Source: Melieria omissa | Taxonomy: Eukaryota > Arthropoda > Insecta > Diptera > Ulidiidae | DNA length: 64,000 nucleotides | NCBI GenBank assembly: GCA_963971225.1 | Contig: CAXARI010000079.1 | Span: 558,001-622,000, forward strand | Reading direction: 5' to 3' | Shown: piece by piece, positions 1 through 12,668 of the stretch | Numbering within the stretch: the stretch's first letter is position 1 | How the letters are laid out: each line of letters starts with the position of its first letter | Made by a program: the position numbers and the translations under genes | The notes under the pieces: model-generated | Databases searched by the model: none | What the model was told of the DNA's origin: nothing | The model's input: only the letters and a program-made list of their open reading frames with translations

Positions 1-1500
1 TTGTGGAACCTAAGTACGCACAATCACTTTAATCAAAATGGCGTCAAAATTAAGCCAGAGTGACCACCTTTCACCAATTTGGTAAATAAAAAAAATATCC
101 CCCCGGCAGCATGATCGAAATTGTGGCTGTTAAATCTCGACCCGTTAACGGATTTTAATAATATTATGCCTTATTATTTAGCTAGACTCGTATGCTTTCT
201 ATAATGGTATCAATCATCCTTCTATACCCCAAGGTTCGAAAGCAAATCGATTTGGAACGGTGACTTTGAAAAAATTGCTACTTGGGTGCAACCACTAAAA
301 TGCTTGTCAACACCAAATGCATAAGTGCATATTAATAAATTTAGCCAGAGTCTTATGCTTTCTATATTGGTCCCTACCTTTTCATTATCCGTCAGGAATA
401 ATGAGCATATCGATGCGCAAGGATAACATTGAAAAACTGCCTATTACAAAATACACACTCACCACTAAAGTGCTTATAGATTCCAAACGGTATGGGTTAC
501 GTTAATAAAAAACCCCTTAAAATGTAGCTAGAGATTGCAGCTTTATCAAATTAAATCAATAATTTGATTACTATTCCGCAATCATGAACAGATCGATGCG
601 CAAAGGTGACATTAAATGGCTGCCTACTGCAAAATCGATAAAATGCTTGTAAAATATGATGAGTCTAGGTTTATAGAAAAAATAATAACCTTAAAACCTA
701 GCTGGAGTTTTGAGCTTTCATAAATGGGGTCAATCTTCTCGCTATCTCAAATAATGAAGGAGAATTTCGTTGTGGCAAAGTGATATCGACCACATGATAC
801 ATCTATATCAGGGGTGCCCAAAATATTCTTATGGAAAAGCAAAAACCAATACATGTAAAGTTGCCCAAAAAATGCAAACAAATTATTTAATTAATTGAAT
901 TAGTTGAAAGCACATTGTGCATTTCGCTTGACCCTTAAAATTATAAGTGAAAAAAATATTATGTTCCCATTTGTCATTGCCGAGAGGCCAACCAATCGCC
1001 AACACAAAAAAGCATACACACAAAAACTACAACAACAAAAGCATCTAATTTTTTTTCATACATACAATTTCTTGAGGCAACAAAACAAAAATCCGCGCAG
1101 CCCCCACACGTGTTGCTTCGTTGCTGTCACAACAACGACTGATTGAAAGAATGCACCTCTGATCTATATAACCAATCAAATGCTTGTGCAACCTAAGTAC
1201 GCACAATCACTTTAATCAAAATGGCGTCAAAATTAAGCCAGAGTGACCACCTTTCACCAATTTGGTAAATAAAAAAAATATCCCACCGCCAGCATGATCG
1301 AAATTATGGCTGTTAAATCTCGACCCGTTAACGGATTTTAATAATATTATGCCTTATTATTTAGCTAGACTCGTATGCTTTCTATAATGGTATCAATCAT
1401 CCTTCTATACCCCAAGGTTCGAAAGCAAATCGATTTGGAACGGTGACTTTGAAAAAATTGCTACTTGGGTGCAACCACTAAAATGCTTGTCAACACCAAA

Positions 1501-1514
1501 TGCATAAGTGCATA
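1501..1514. repeat. TGCATA doublet (example in unit 2)
   Basis: Two direct TGCATA hexamers lie 8 bp apart, and the outer bases also make an inverted ATGCA/TGCAT pair around TAAG. The doublet recurs in nearly every full unit. TGCATA is the core of the known Su(Hw) binding consensus, but the flanks here match that consensus poorly, so protein binding is only a possibility. The retrotransposon at the right end inserted inside the equivalent doublet of unit 52. Confidence 0.6.
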
Positions 1515-1740
1515 TTAACAATTGACCTCTTAAAATTTAGCCAGAGTCTTATGCTTTCTATATTGGTCCCTAACTTTTCATTATCCGTCAGGAATAATGA
1601 GCATATCGATGCGCAAGGATAACATTGAAAAACTGCCTATTACAAAATACACACTCACCACTAAAGTGCTTATAGATTCCAAACGGTATGGGTTACGTTA
1701 ATAAAAAACCCCTTAAAATGTAGCTAGAGATTGCAGCTTT

Positions 1741-1764
1741 ATCAAATTAAATCAATAATTTGAT
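1741..1764. repeat. Inverted repeat with 9-bp stem in each unit
   Basis: ATCAAATTA and TAATTTGAT form a perfect 9-bp stem around a 6-base AATCAA loop. The same sequence recurs in nearly every unit, for example at 545-568. It is altered in a few: unit 24 has a T-to-G change in the left arm (about 27462), and units 47 and 48 have a G-to-C change in the right arm. It lies in the sub-repeat that starts at 1721 and is not seen in the neighbouring sub-repeats, so it arose after they diverged. Whether it forms a cruciform or an RNA hairpin is unknown. Confidence 0.7.
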
Positions 1765-2301
1765 TACTATTCCGCAATCATGAACAGATCGATGCGCAAG
1801 AGTGACATTAAATGGCTGCCTACTGCAAAATCGATAAAATGCTTGTAAAATATGATGATTCTAGGTTTATAGAAAAAATAATAACCTTAAAACCTAGCTG
1901 GAGTTTTGAGCTTTCATAAATGGGGTCAATCTTCTCGCTATCTCAAATAATGAAGGAGAATTTCGTTGTGGCAAAGTGATATCGACCACATGATACATCT
2001 ATATCAGGGGTGCCCAAAATATTCTTATGGAAAAGCAAAAACCAATACATGTAAAGTTGCCCAAAAAATGCAAACAAATTATTTAATTAATTGAATTAGT
2101 TGAAAGCACATTGTGCATTTCGCTTGACCCTTAAAATTATAAGTGAAAAAAATATTATGTTCCCATTTGTCATTGCCGAGAGGCCAACCAATCGCCAACA
2201 CAAAAAAGCATACACACAAAAACTACAACAACAAAAGCATCTAATTTTTTTTCATACATACAATTTCTTGAGGCAACAAAACAAAAATCCGCGCAGCCCC
2301 C

Positions 2302-2367
2302 ACACGTGTTGCTTCGTTGCTGTCACAACAACGACTGATTGAAAGAATGCACCTCTGATCTATATAA
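2302..2367 (+). promoter_or_regulatory. Conserved E-box plus TATATAA segment of the unit (possible promoter)
   Basis: Every full unit ends with an ACACGTGT palindrome containing the E-box CACGTG (2303-2308 here), then about 52 bp later TATATAA (2361-2367), followed by CCAATC and the next unit. The segment has few variants over 52 copies. The E-box is lost in unit 45 (51205-51214, CACATG) and unit 46 (about 52383-52392). TATATAA becomes TACATAA in units 7, 10 and 51. The order resembles an RNA polymerase II promoter, and satellites are often transcribed, but no initiator or transcript evidence is available, so this is a candidate only. Confidence 0.35.
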
Positions 2368-3575
2368 CCAATCAAATGCTTGTGGAACCTAAGCACGCAC
2401 AATCACTTTAATCAAACTGGCGTCAAAATTAAGCCAGAGTGACCACCTTTCACCAATTTGGTAAATAAAAAAATATCCCACCGCCAGCATGATCGAAATT
2501 ATGGCTGTTCAATCTCGACCCGTTAACGGATTTTAATAATATTATGCCTTATTATTTAGCTAGACTCGTATGCTTTCTATAATGGTATCAATCATCCTTC
2601 TATACCCCAAGGTTCGAAAGCAAATCGATTTGGAACGGTGACTTTGAAAAAATTGCTACTTGGGTGCAACCACTAAAATGCTTGTCAACACCAAATGCAT
2701 AAGTGCATATTAATAATTGACCCCTTAAAATTTAGCCAGAGTCTTATGCTTTCTATATTGGTCCCTACCTTTTCATTATCCTTCAGGAATAATGAGCATA
2801 TCGATGCGCAAGGATAACATTGAAAAACTGCCTATTACAAAATACACACTCACCACTAAAGTGCTTATAGATTCCAAACGGTATGGGTTACGTTAATAAA
2901 ACACCCCTTAAAATGTAGCTAGAGATTGCAGCTTTATCAAATTAAATCAATAATTTGATTACTATTAGGCAATCATGAACAGATCGATGCGCAAAAGTGA
3001 CATTAAATGGCTGCCTACTGCAAAATCGATAAAATGCTTGTAAAATATGATGATTCTAGGTTTATAGAAAAAATAATAACCTTAAAACCTAGCTGGAGTT
3101 TTGAGCTTTCATAAATGGGGTCAATCTTCTCGCTATCTCAGATAATGCAGGAGAATTTCGTTGTGGAAAAGTGATATCGACCACATGATACATCTATATC
3201 AGGGGTGCCCAAAATCTTCATATGGAAAAGCAAAAACCAATACATGTAAAGTTGCCCAAAAAAATGCAAACAAATTATTTAATTAATTGAATTAGTTGAA
3301 AGCACATTGTGCATTTCGCTTGACCCTTAAAATTATAAGTGAAAAAAATATTATGTTCCCATTTGTCATTGCCGAAAGGCCAACCAATCGCCAACAAAAA
3401 AAAGCATACACACAAAAACTACAACAACAAAAGCATCTAATTTTTTTTCATACATACAATTTCTTGAGGCAACAAAACAAAAATCCGCACAGCCCCCACA
3501 CGTGTTGCTTCGTTGCTGTCACAACAACGACTGATTGAAAGAATGCACCTCTGATCTATATAACCAATCAAATGC

Positions 3576-4756
3576 TTGTGGAACCTAAGTACGCACAATC
3601 ACTTTAATCAAAATGGCGTCAAAATTAAGCCAGAGTGACCACCTTTCACCAATTTGGTAAATAAAAAAATATCCCACCGCCAGCATGATCGAAATTATGG
3701 CTGTTCAATCTCGACCCGTTAACGGATTTTAATAATATTATGCCTTATTATTTAGCTAGACTCGTATGCTTTCTATAATGGTATCAATCATCCTTCTATA
3801 CCCCAAGGTTCGAAAGCAAATCGATTTGGAACGGTGACTTTGAAAAAATTGCTACTTGGGTGCAACCACTAAAATGCTTGTCAACACCAAATGCATAAGT
3901 GCATATTAATAATTGACCCCTTAAAATTTAGCCAGAGTCTTATGCTTTCTATATTGGTCCCTACCTTTTCATTATCCTTCAGGAATAATGAGCATATCGA
4001 TGCGCAAGGATAACATTGAAAAACTGCCTATTACAAAATACACACTCACCACTAAAGTGCTTATAGATTCCAAACGGTATGGGTTACGTTAATAAAAAAC
4101 CCCTTAAAATGTAGCTAGAGATTGCAGCTTTATCAAATTAAATCAATAATTTGATTACTATTCCGCAATCATGAACAGATCGATGCGCAAAGGTGACATT
4201 AAATGGCTGCCTACTGCAAAATCGATAAAATGCTTGTAAAATATGATGATTCTAGGTTTATAGAAAAAATAATAACCTTAAAACCTAGCTGAGGTTTTGA
4301 GCTTTCATAAATGGGGTCAATCTTCTCGCTATCTCAAATAATGCAGGAGAATTTCGTTGTGGAAAAGTGATATCGACCACATGATACATCTATATCAGGG
4401 GTGCCCAAAATCTTCTTATGGAAAAGCAAAAACCAATACATGTAAAGTTGCCCAAAAAAAATGCAAACAAATTATTTAATTAATTGAATTAGTTGAAAGC
4501 ACATTGTGCATTTCGCTTGACCCTTAAAATTATAAGTGAAAAAAATATAATGTTCCCATTTGTCATTGCCGAAAGCCCAACCAATCGCCAAAACAAAAAC
4601 TACAACAACAAAAGCATCTAATTTTTTGTCATACATAGAATTTCTTGAGGCAACAAAACAAAAATCCGCGCAGCCCCCACACGTGTTGCTTCGTTGCTGT
4701 CACAACAACGACTGATTGAAAGAATGCACCTCTGATCTATATAACCAATCAAATGC
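3576..4756 (+). repeat. Reference S-type satellite unit (unit 4, 1181 bp)
   Basis: This is a typical short unit. It is colinear with the L type but reads GCCAAAACAAAAACTAC where L units have an extra 16 bp. Because 16 is not a multiple of three, the reading frame present in L units is destroyed here. About half the intervals are of each class by this indel: S includes units 4, 8, 12, 14, 17, 18, 20, 22-27, 31, 34, 36-41, 44, 46, 47 and 50; the rest are L. S and L units are interspersed, often alternating (units 12 to 15), rather than segregated in two domains. Confidence 0.88.
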
Positions 4757-7700
4757 TTGTGGAACCTAAGTACGCACAATCACTTTAATCAAAATGGCGT
4801 CAAAATTAAGCCAGAGTGACCACCTTTCACCAATTTGGTAAATAAAAAAAATATCCCCCCGGCAGCATGATCGAAATTATGGCTGTTAAATCTCGACCCG
4901 TTAACGGATTTTAATAATATTATGCCTTATTATTTAGCTAGACTCGTATGCTTTCTATAATGGTATCAATCATCCTTCTATACCCCAAGGTTCGAAAGCA
5001 AATCGATTTGGAACGGTGACTTTGAAAAAATTGCTACTTGGGTGCAACCACTAAAATGCTTGTCAACACCAAATGCATAAGTGCATATTAATAAATTTAG
5101 CCAGAGTCTTATGCTTTCTATATTGGTCCCTACCTTTTCATTATCCGTCAGGAATAATGAGCATATCGATGCGCAAGGATAACATTGAAAAACTGCCTAT
5201 TACAAAATACACACTCACCACTAAAGTGCTTATAGATTCCAAACGGTATGGGTTACGTTAATAAAAAACCCCTTAAAATGTAGCTAGAGATTGCAGCTTT
5301 ATCAAATTAAATCAATAATTTGATTACTATTCCGCAATCATGAACAGATCGATGCGCAAGAGTGACATTAAATGGCTGCCTACTGCAAAATCGATAAAAT
5401 GCTTGTAAAATATGATGAGTCTAGGTTTATAGAAAAAATAATAACCTTAAAACCTAGCTGGAGTTTTGAGCTTTCATAAATGGGGTCAATCTTCTCGCTA
5501 TCTCAAATAATGCAGGAGAATTTCGTTGTGGCAAAGTGATATCGACCACATGATACATCTATATCAGGGGTGCCCAAAATATTCTTATGGAAAAGCAAAA
5601 ACCAATACATGTAAAGTTGCCCAAAAAATGCAAACAAATTATTTAATTAATTGAATTAGTTGAAAGCACATTGTGCATTTCGCTTGACCCTTAAAATTAT
5701 AAGTGAAAAAAATATTATGTTCCCATTTGTCATTGCCGAAAGGCCAACCAATCGCCAACACAAAAAAGCATACACACAAAAACTACAACAACAAAAGCAT
5801 CTAATTTTTTTTCATACATACAATTTCTTGAGGCAACAAAACAAAAATCCGCGCAGCCCCCACACGTGTTGCTTCGTTGCTGTCACAACAACGACTGATT
5901 GAAAGAATGCACCTCTGATCTATATAACCAATCAAATGCTTGTGGAACCTAAGTACGCACAATCACTTTAATCAAAATGGCGTCAAAATTAAGCCAGAGT
6001 GACCACCTTTCACAAATTTGGTAAATAAAAAAAATATCCCACCGCCAGCATGATCGAAATTATGGCTGTTAAATCTCGACCCGTTAACGGATTTTAATAA
6101 TATTATGCCTTATTATTTAGCTAGACTCGTATGCTTTCTATAATGGTATCAATCATCCTTCTATACCCCAAGGTTCGAAAGCAAATCGATTTGGAACGGT
6201 GACTTTGAAAAAATTGCTACTTGGGTGCAACCACTAAAATGCTTGTCAACACCAAATGCATAAGTGCATATTAACAATTGACCTCTTAAAATTTAGCCAG
6301 AGTCTTATGCTTTCTATATTGGTCCCTAACTTTTCATTATCCTTCAGGAATAATGAGCATATCGATGCGCAAGGATAACATTGAAAAACTGCCTATTACA
6401 AAATACACACTCACCACTAAAGTGCTTATAGATTCCAAACGGTATGGGTTACGTTAATAAAAAACCCCTTAAAATGTAGCTAGAGATTGCAGCTTTATCA
6501 AATTAAATCAATAATTTGATTACTATTCCGCAATCATGAACAGATCGATGCGCAAGAGTGACATTAAATGGCTGCCTACTGCAAAATCGATAAAATGCTT
6601 GTAAAATATGATGATTCTAGGTTTATAGAAAAAATAATAACCTTAAAACCTAGCTGGAGTTTTGAGCTTTCATAAATGGGGTCAATCTTCTCGCTATCTC
6701 AAATAATGAAGGAGAATTTCGTTGTGGCAAAGTGATATCGACCACATGATACATCTATATCAGGGGTGCCCAAAATATTCTTATGGAAAAGCAAAAACCA
6801 ATACATGTAAAGTTGCCCAAAAAATGCAAACAAATTATTTAATTAATTGAATTAGTTGAAAGCACATTGTGCATTTCGCTTGACCCTTAAAATTATAAGT
6901 GAAAAACATATTATGTTCCCATTTGTCATTGCCGAAAGGCCAACCAATCGCCAACACAAAAAAGCATACACACAAAAACTACAACAACAAAAGCATCTAA
7001 TTTTTTTTCATACATACAATTTCTTGAGGCAACAAAACAAAAATCCGCGCAGCCCCCACACGTGTTGCTTCGTTGCTGTCACAACAACGACTGATTGAAA
7101 GAATGCTCCTCTGATCTATATAACCAATCAAATGCTTGTGGAACCTAAGCACGCACAATCACTTTAATCAAACTGGCGTCAAAATTAAGCCAGAGTGACC
7201 ACCTTTCACCAATTTGGTAAATAAAAAAAATATCCCACCGCCAGCATGATCGAAATTATGGCTGTTCAATCTCGACCCGTTAACGGATTTTAATAATATT
7301 ATGCCTTATTATTTAGCTAGACTCGTATGCTTTCTATAATGGTATCAATCATCCTTCTATACCCCAAGGTTCGAAAGCAAATCGATTTGGAACGGTGACT
7401 TTAAAAAAATTGCTACTTGGGTGCAACCACTAAAATGCTTGTCAACACCAAATGCATAAGTGCATATTAATAATTGACCCCTTAAAATTTAGCCAGAGTC
7501 TTATGCTTTCTATATTGGTCCCTAACTTTTCATTATCCTTCAGGAATAATGAGCATATCGATGCGCAAGGATAACATTGAAAAACTGCCTATTACAAAAT
7601 ACACACTCACCACTAAAGTGCTTATAGATTCCAAACGGTATGGGTTACGTTAATAAAAAACCCCTTAAAATGTAGCTAGAGATTGCAGCTTTATCAAATT

Positions 7701-10700
7701 AAATCAATAATTTGATTACTATTAGGCAATCATGAACAGATCGATGCGCAAAAGTGACATTAAATGGCTGCCTACTGCAAAATCGATAAAATGCTTGTAA
7801 AATATGATGATTCTAGGTTTATAGAAAAAATAATAACCTTAAAACCTAGCTGGAGTTTTGAGCTTTCATAAATGGGGTCAATCTTCTCGCTATCTCAAAT
7901 AATGAAGGAGAATTTCGTTGTGGCAAAGTGATATCGACCACATGATACATCTATATCAGGGGTGCCCAAAATCTTCTTATGGAAAACCAAAAACCAATAC
8001 ATGTAAAGTTGCCCAAAAAAATGCAAACAAATTATTTAATTAATTGAATTAGTTGAAAGCACATTGTGCATTTCGCTTGACCCTTAAAATTATAAGTGAA
8101 AAAAATATAATGTTCCCATTTGTCATTGCCGAAAGGCCAACCAATCGCCAACACAAAAAAGCATACACACAAAAACTACAACAACAAAAGCATCTAATTT
8201 TTTTTCATACATACAATTTCTTGAGGCAACAAAACAAAAATCCGCGCAGCCCCCACACGTGTTGCTTCGTTGCTGTCACAACAACGACTGATTGAAAGAA
8301 TGCACCTCTGATCTACATAACCAATCAAATGCTTGTGGAACCTAAGTACGCACAATCACTTTAATCAAAATGGCGTCAAAATTAAGCCAGAGTGACCACC
8401 TTTCACCAATTTGGTAAATAAAAAAAATATCCCCCCGCCAGCATGATCGAAATTATGGCTGTTCAATCTCGACCCGTTAACGGATTTTAATAATATTATG
8501 CCTTATTATTTAGCTAGACTCGTATGCTTTCTATAATGGTATCAATCATCCTTCTATACCCCAAGGTTCGAAAGCAAATCGATTTGGAACGGTGACTTTG
8601 AAAAAATTGCTACTTGGGTGCAACCACTAAAATGCTTGTCAACACCAAATGCATAAGTGCATATTAATAATTGACCCCTTAAAATTTAGCCAGAGTCTTA
8701 TGCTTTCTATATTGGTCCCTACCTTTTCATTATCCGTCAGGAATAATGAGCATATCGATGCGCAAGGATAACATTGAAAAACTGCCTATTACAAAATACA
8801 CACTCACCACTAAAGTGCTTATAGATTCCAAACGGTATGGGTTACGTTAATAAAAAATCCCTTAAAATGTAGCTAGAGATTGCAGCTTTATCAAATTAAA
8901 TCAATAATTTGATTACTATTCCGCAATCATGAACAGATCGATGCGCAAAGGTGACATTAAATGGCTGCCTACTGCAAAATCGATAAAATGCTTGTAAAAT
9001 ATGATGATTCTAGGTTTATAGAAAAAATAATAACCTTAAAACCTAGCTGGAGTTTTGAGCTTTCATAAATGGGGTCAATCTTCTCGCTATCTCAAATAAT
9101 GCAGGAGAATTTCGTTGTGGCAAAGTGATATCGACCACATGATACATCTATATCAGGGGTGCCCAAAATATTCTTATGGAAAAGCAAAAACCAATACATG
9201 TAAAGTTGCCCAAAAAATGCAAACAAATTATTTAATTAATTGAATTAGTTGAAAGCACATTGTGCATTTCGCTTGACCCTTAAAATTATAAGTGAAAAAA
9301 ATATAATGTTCCCATTTGTCATTGCCGAAAGGCCAACCAATCGCCAAAACAAAAACTACAACAACAAAAGCATCTAATTTTTTTTCATACATAGAATTTC
9401 TTGAGGAAACAAAACAAAAATCCGCGCAGCCCCCACACGTGTTGCTTCGTTGCTGTCACAACAACGACTGATTGAAAGAATGCACCTCTGATCTATATAA
9501 CCAATCAAATGCTTGTGGAACCTAAGTACGCACAATCACTTTAATCAAAATGGCGTCAAAATTAAGCCAGAGTGACCACCTTTCACCAATTTGGTAAATA
9601 AAAAAATATCCCACCGCCAGCATGATCGAAATTATGGCTGTTCAATCTCGACCCGTTAACGGATTTTAATAATATTATGCCTTATTATTTAGCTAGACTC
9701 GTATGCTTTCTATAATGGTATCAATCATCCTTCTATACCCCAAGGTTCGAAAGCAAATCGATTTGGAACGGTGACTTTGAAAAAATTGCTACTTGGGTGC
9801 AACCACTAAAATGCTTGTCAACACCAAATGCATAAGTGCATATTAATAATTGACCCCTTAAAATTTAGCCAGAGTCTTATGCTTTCTATATTGGTCCCTA
9901 CCTTTTCATTATCCGTCAGGAATAATGAGCATATCGATGCGCAAGGATAACATTGAAAAACTGCCTATTACAAAATACACACTCACCACTAAAGTGCTTA
10001 TAGATTCCAAACGGTATGGGTTACGTTAATAAAAACCCCTTAAAATGTAGCTAGAGATTGCAGCTTTATCAAATTAAATCAATAATTTGATTACTATTCC
10101 GCAATCATGAACAGATCGATGCGCAAAAGTGACATTAAATGGCTGCCTACTGCAAAATCGATAAAATGCTTGTAAAATATGATGATTCTAGGTTTATAGA
10201 AAAAATAATAACCTTAAAACCTAGCTGGAGTTTTGAGCTTTCATAAATGGGGTCAATCTTCTCGCTATCTCAGATAATGCAGGAGAATTTCGTTGTGGAA
10301 AAGTGATATCGACCACATGATACATCTATATCAGGGGTGCCCAAAATCTTCATATGGAAAAGCAAAAACCAATACATGTAAAGTTGCCCAAAAAAATGCA
10401 AACAAATTATTTAATTAATTGAATTAGTTGAAAGCACATTGTGCATTTCGCTTGACCCTTAAAATTATAAGTGAAAAAAATATTATGTTCCCATTTGTCA
10501 TTGCCGAAAGGCCAACCAATCGCCAACACAAAAAAGCATACACACAAAAACTTAAACAACAAAAGCATCTAATTTTTTTTCATACATACAATTTCTTGAG
10601 GCAACAAAACAAAAATCCGCGCAGCCCCCACACGTGTTGCTTCGTTGCTGTCACAACAACGACTGATTGAAAGAATGCACCTCTGATCTATATAACCAAT

Positions 10701-11903
10701 CAAATGCTTGTGGAACCTAAGTACGCACAATCACTTTAATCAAAATGGCGTCAAAATTAAGCCAGAGTGACCACCTTTCACCAATTTGGTAAATAAAAAA
10801 ATATCCCACCGCCAGCATGATCGAAATTATGGCTGTTCAATCTCGACCCGTTAACGGATTTTAATAATATTATGCCTTATTATTTAGCTAGACTCGTATG
10901 CTTTCTATAATGGTATCAATCATCCTTCTATACCCCAAGGTTCGAAAGCAAATCGATTTGGAACGGTGACTTTGAAAAAATTGCTACTTGGGTGCAACCA
11001 CTAAAATGCTTGTCAACACCAAATGCATAAGTGCATATTAATAATTGACCCCTTAAAATTTAGCCAGAGTCTTATGCTTTCTATATTGGTCCCTACCTTT
11101 TCATTATCCGTCAGGAATAATGAGCATATCGATGCGCAAGGATAACATTGAAAAACTGCCTATTACAAAATACACACTCACCACTAAAGTGCTTATAGAT
11201 TCCAAACGGTATGGGTTACGTTAATAAAAAACCCCTTAAAATGTAGCTAGAGATTGCAGCTTTATCAAATTAAATCAATAATTTGATTACTATTAGGCAA
11301 TCATGAACAGATCGATGCGCAAAAGTGACATTAAATGGCTGCCTACTGCAAAATCGATAAAATGCTTGTAAAATATGATGATTATAGGTTTATAGAAAAA
11401 ATAATAACCTTAAAACCTAGCTGGAGTTTTGAGCTTTCATAAATGGGGTCAATCTTCTCGCTATCTCAAATAATGAAGGAGAATTTCGTTGTGGCAAAGT
11501 GATATCGACCACATGATACATCTATATCAGGGGTGCCCAAAATCTTCTTATGGAAAACCAAAAACCAATACATGTAAAGTTGCCCAAAAAAATGCAAACA
11601 AATTATTTAATTAATTGAATTAGTTGAAAGCACATTGTGCATTTCGCTTGACCCTTAAAATTATAAGTGAAAAAAATATAATGTTCCCATTTGTCATTGC
11701 CGAAAGGCCAACCAATCGCCAACACAAAAAAGCATACACACAAAAACTACAACAACAAAAGCATCTAATTTTTTTTCATACATACAATTTCTTGAGGCAA
11801 CAAAACAAAAATCCGCGCAGCCCCCACACGTGTTGCTTCGTTGCTGTCACAACAACGACTGATTGAAAGAATGCACCTCTGATCTACATAACCAATCAAA
11901 TGC

Positions 11904-12668
11904 TTGTGGAACCTAAGTACGCACAATCACTTTTAATACACACTCACCACTAAAGTGCTTATAGATTCCAAACGGTATGGGTTACGTTAATAAAAAACCC
12001 CTTAAAATGTAGCTAGAGATTGCAGCTTTATCAAATTAAATCAATAATTTGATTACTATTCCGCAATCATGAACAGATCGATGCGCAAAGGTGACATTAA
12101 ATGGCTGCCTACTGCAAAATCGATAAAATGCTTGCAAAATATGATGATTCTAGGTTTATAGAAAAAATAATAACCTTAAAACCTAGCTGGAGTTTTGAGC
12201 TTTCATAAATGGGGTCAATCTTCTCGCTATCCCAAATAATGCAGGAGAATTTCGTTGTGGCAAAGTGATATCGACCACATGATACATCTATATCAGGGGT
12301 GCCCAAAATATTCTTATGGAAAAGCAAAAACCAATACATGTAAAGTTGCCCAAAAAATGCAAACAAATTATTTAATTAATTGAATTAGTTGAAAGCACAT
12401 TGTGCATTTCGCTTGACCCTTAAAATTATAAGTGAAAAAAATATAATGTTCCCATTTGTCATTGCCGAAAGGCCAACCAATCGCCAACACAAAAAAGCAT
12501 ACACACAAAAACTACAACAACAAAAGCATCTAATTTTTTTTCATACATACAATTTCTTGAGGCAACAAAACAAAAATCCGCGCAACCCCCACACGTGTTG
12601 CTTCGTTGCTGTCACAACAACGACTGATTGAAAGAATGCACCTCTGATCTATATAACCAATCAAATGC
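11904..12668 (+). repeat. Truncated satellite unit 11 (765 bp)
   Basis: The unit begins normally, then at about 11930-11940 jumps from CAATCACTTT directly to AATACACACTCACC, losing about 430 bp of the 5' part. The remainder is a normal L unit. The bases at the join are AT-rich and shared by both parents, which fits a short-homology deletion. Confidence 0.9.

Larger units (their letters stand above)
1235..2070 (+). repeat. Diverged 166-183 bp sub-repeats inside the satellite unit
   Basis: Within one unit the same ordered boxes recur. Boxes of the type CCTTAAAA-N2-TAGCYRGAG start their TAG at 1372, 1538, 1721 and 1895 (spacing 166, 183, 174), with a shorter AAGCCAGAG copy at 1235. ATCGAT-type boxes followed by GTGAC/ATTGAAA-like sequence lie at 1429, 1605 and 1788, with a relic near 1962. 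TAAARTGCTT boxes place their TT at about 1497, 1670 and 1843. The 1196-bp unit equals roughly seven sub-repeats of about 171 bp, of which five are recognisable by eye and the 3' third is too diverged to divide with confidence. This suggests an old short-monomer satellite captured as a multimer and then amplified as a 1.2-kb higher-order unit. Confidence 0.75.
1184..2379 (+). repeat. Reference L-type satellite unit (unit 2, 1196 bp)
   Basis: This is a typical full-length unit. In order it contains the TTGTGSAACCTAAG box, a short AAGCCAGAG element (1235), the palindrome CCGTTAACGG (1325-1334), four TAGCYRGAG-type boxes (1372, 1538, 1721, 1895), a TGCATA doublet (1501-1514), a 9-bp-stem inverted repeat (1741-1764), a more diverged 3' third with A- and T-rich runs, an ACACGTGT palindrome (2302-2309) and a TATATAA box (2361-2367). 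L units carry 16 bp (around 2200-2215 here, within a CACAAAAAAGCATACACACA stretch) that S units lack. No open reading frame with coding character is present; the longest frames are conserved only because the units are homogenised. Confidence 0.93.
1..9512 (+). repeat. Four-unit higher-order block, two copies (units 1-4 and 5-8)
   Basis: Units 1-4 (1-4756) and units 5-8 (4757-9512) match one another position by position. Units 1 and 5 share a CCCCCCGG variant, a 13-bp deletion before TTTAGCCAGAG and GATGAGTCTAGG. Units 2 and 6 share CAATTGACCTCTT. Units 3 and 7 share AAGCACGCAC and AAACTGGCG. Units 4 and 8 are both S type. The order L-L-L-S is kept and both copies are about 4756 bp long. This is best explained by duplication of a four-unit block through unequal exchange. 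Confidence 0.85.

Noticed and set aside
317..505. 62-codon ATG frame in units 1, 5 and 28
   Set aside because: It exists only where a 13-bp deletion joins frames in the satellite; other units lack it. No coding signature.
1184..2379. Alpha-satellite because of the about 171-bp sub-period
   Set aside because: Sequence does not resemble alpha satellite, no CENP-B box is evident, and the retroelement is insect-type. The period match is coincidental.
12109..12366. Reverse-strand frames in the array (also at 27538-27831 and 52177-52407)
   Set aside because: Each depends on a local substitution or deletion in one unit and runs through sub-repeat sequence; by-products.
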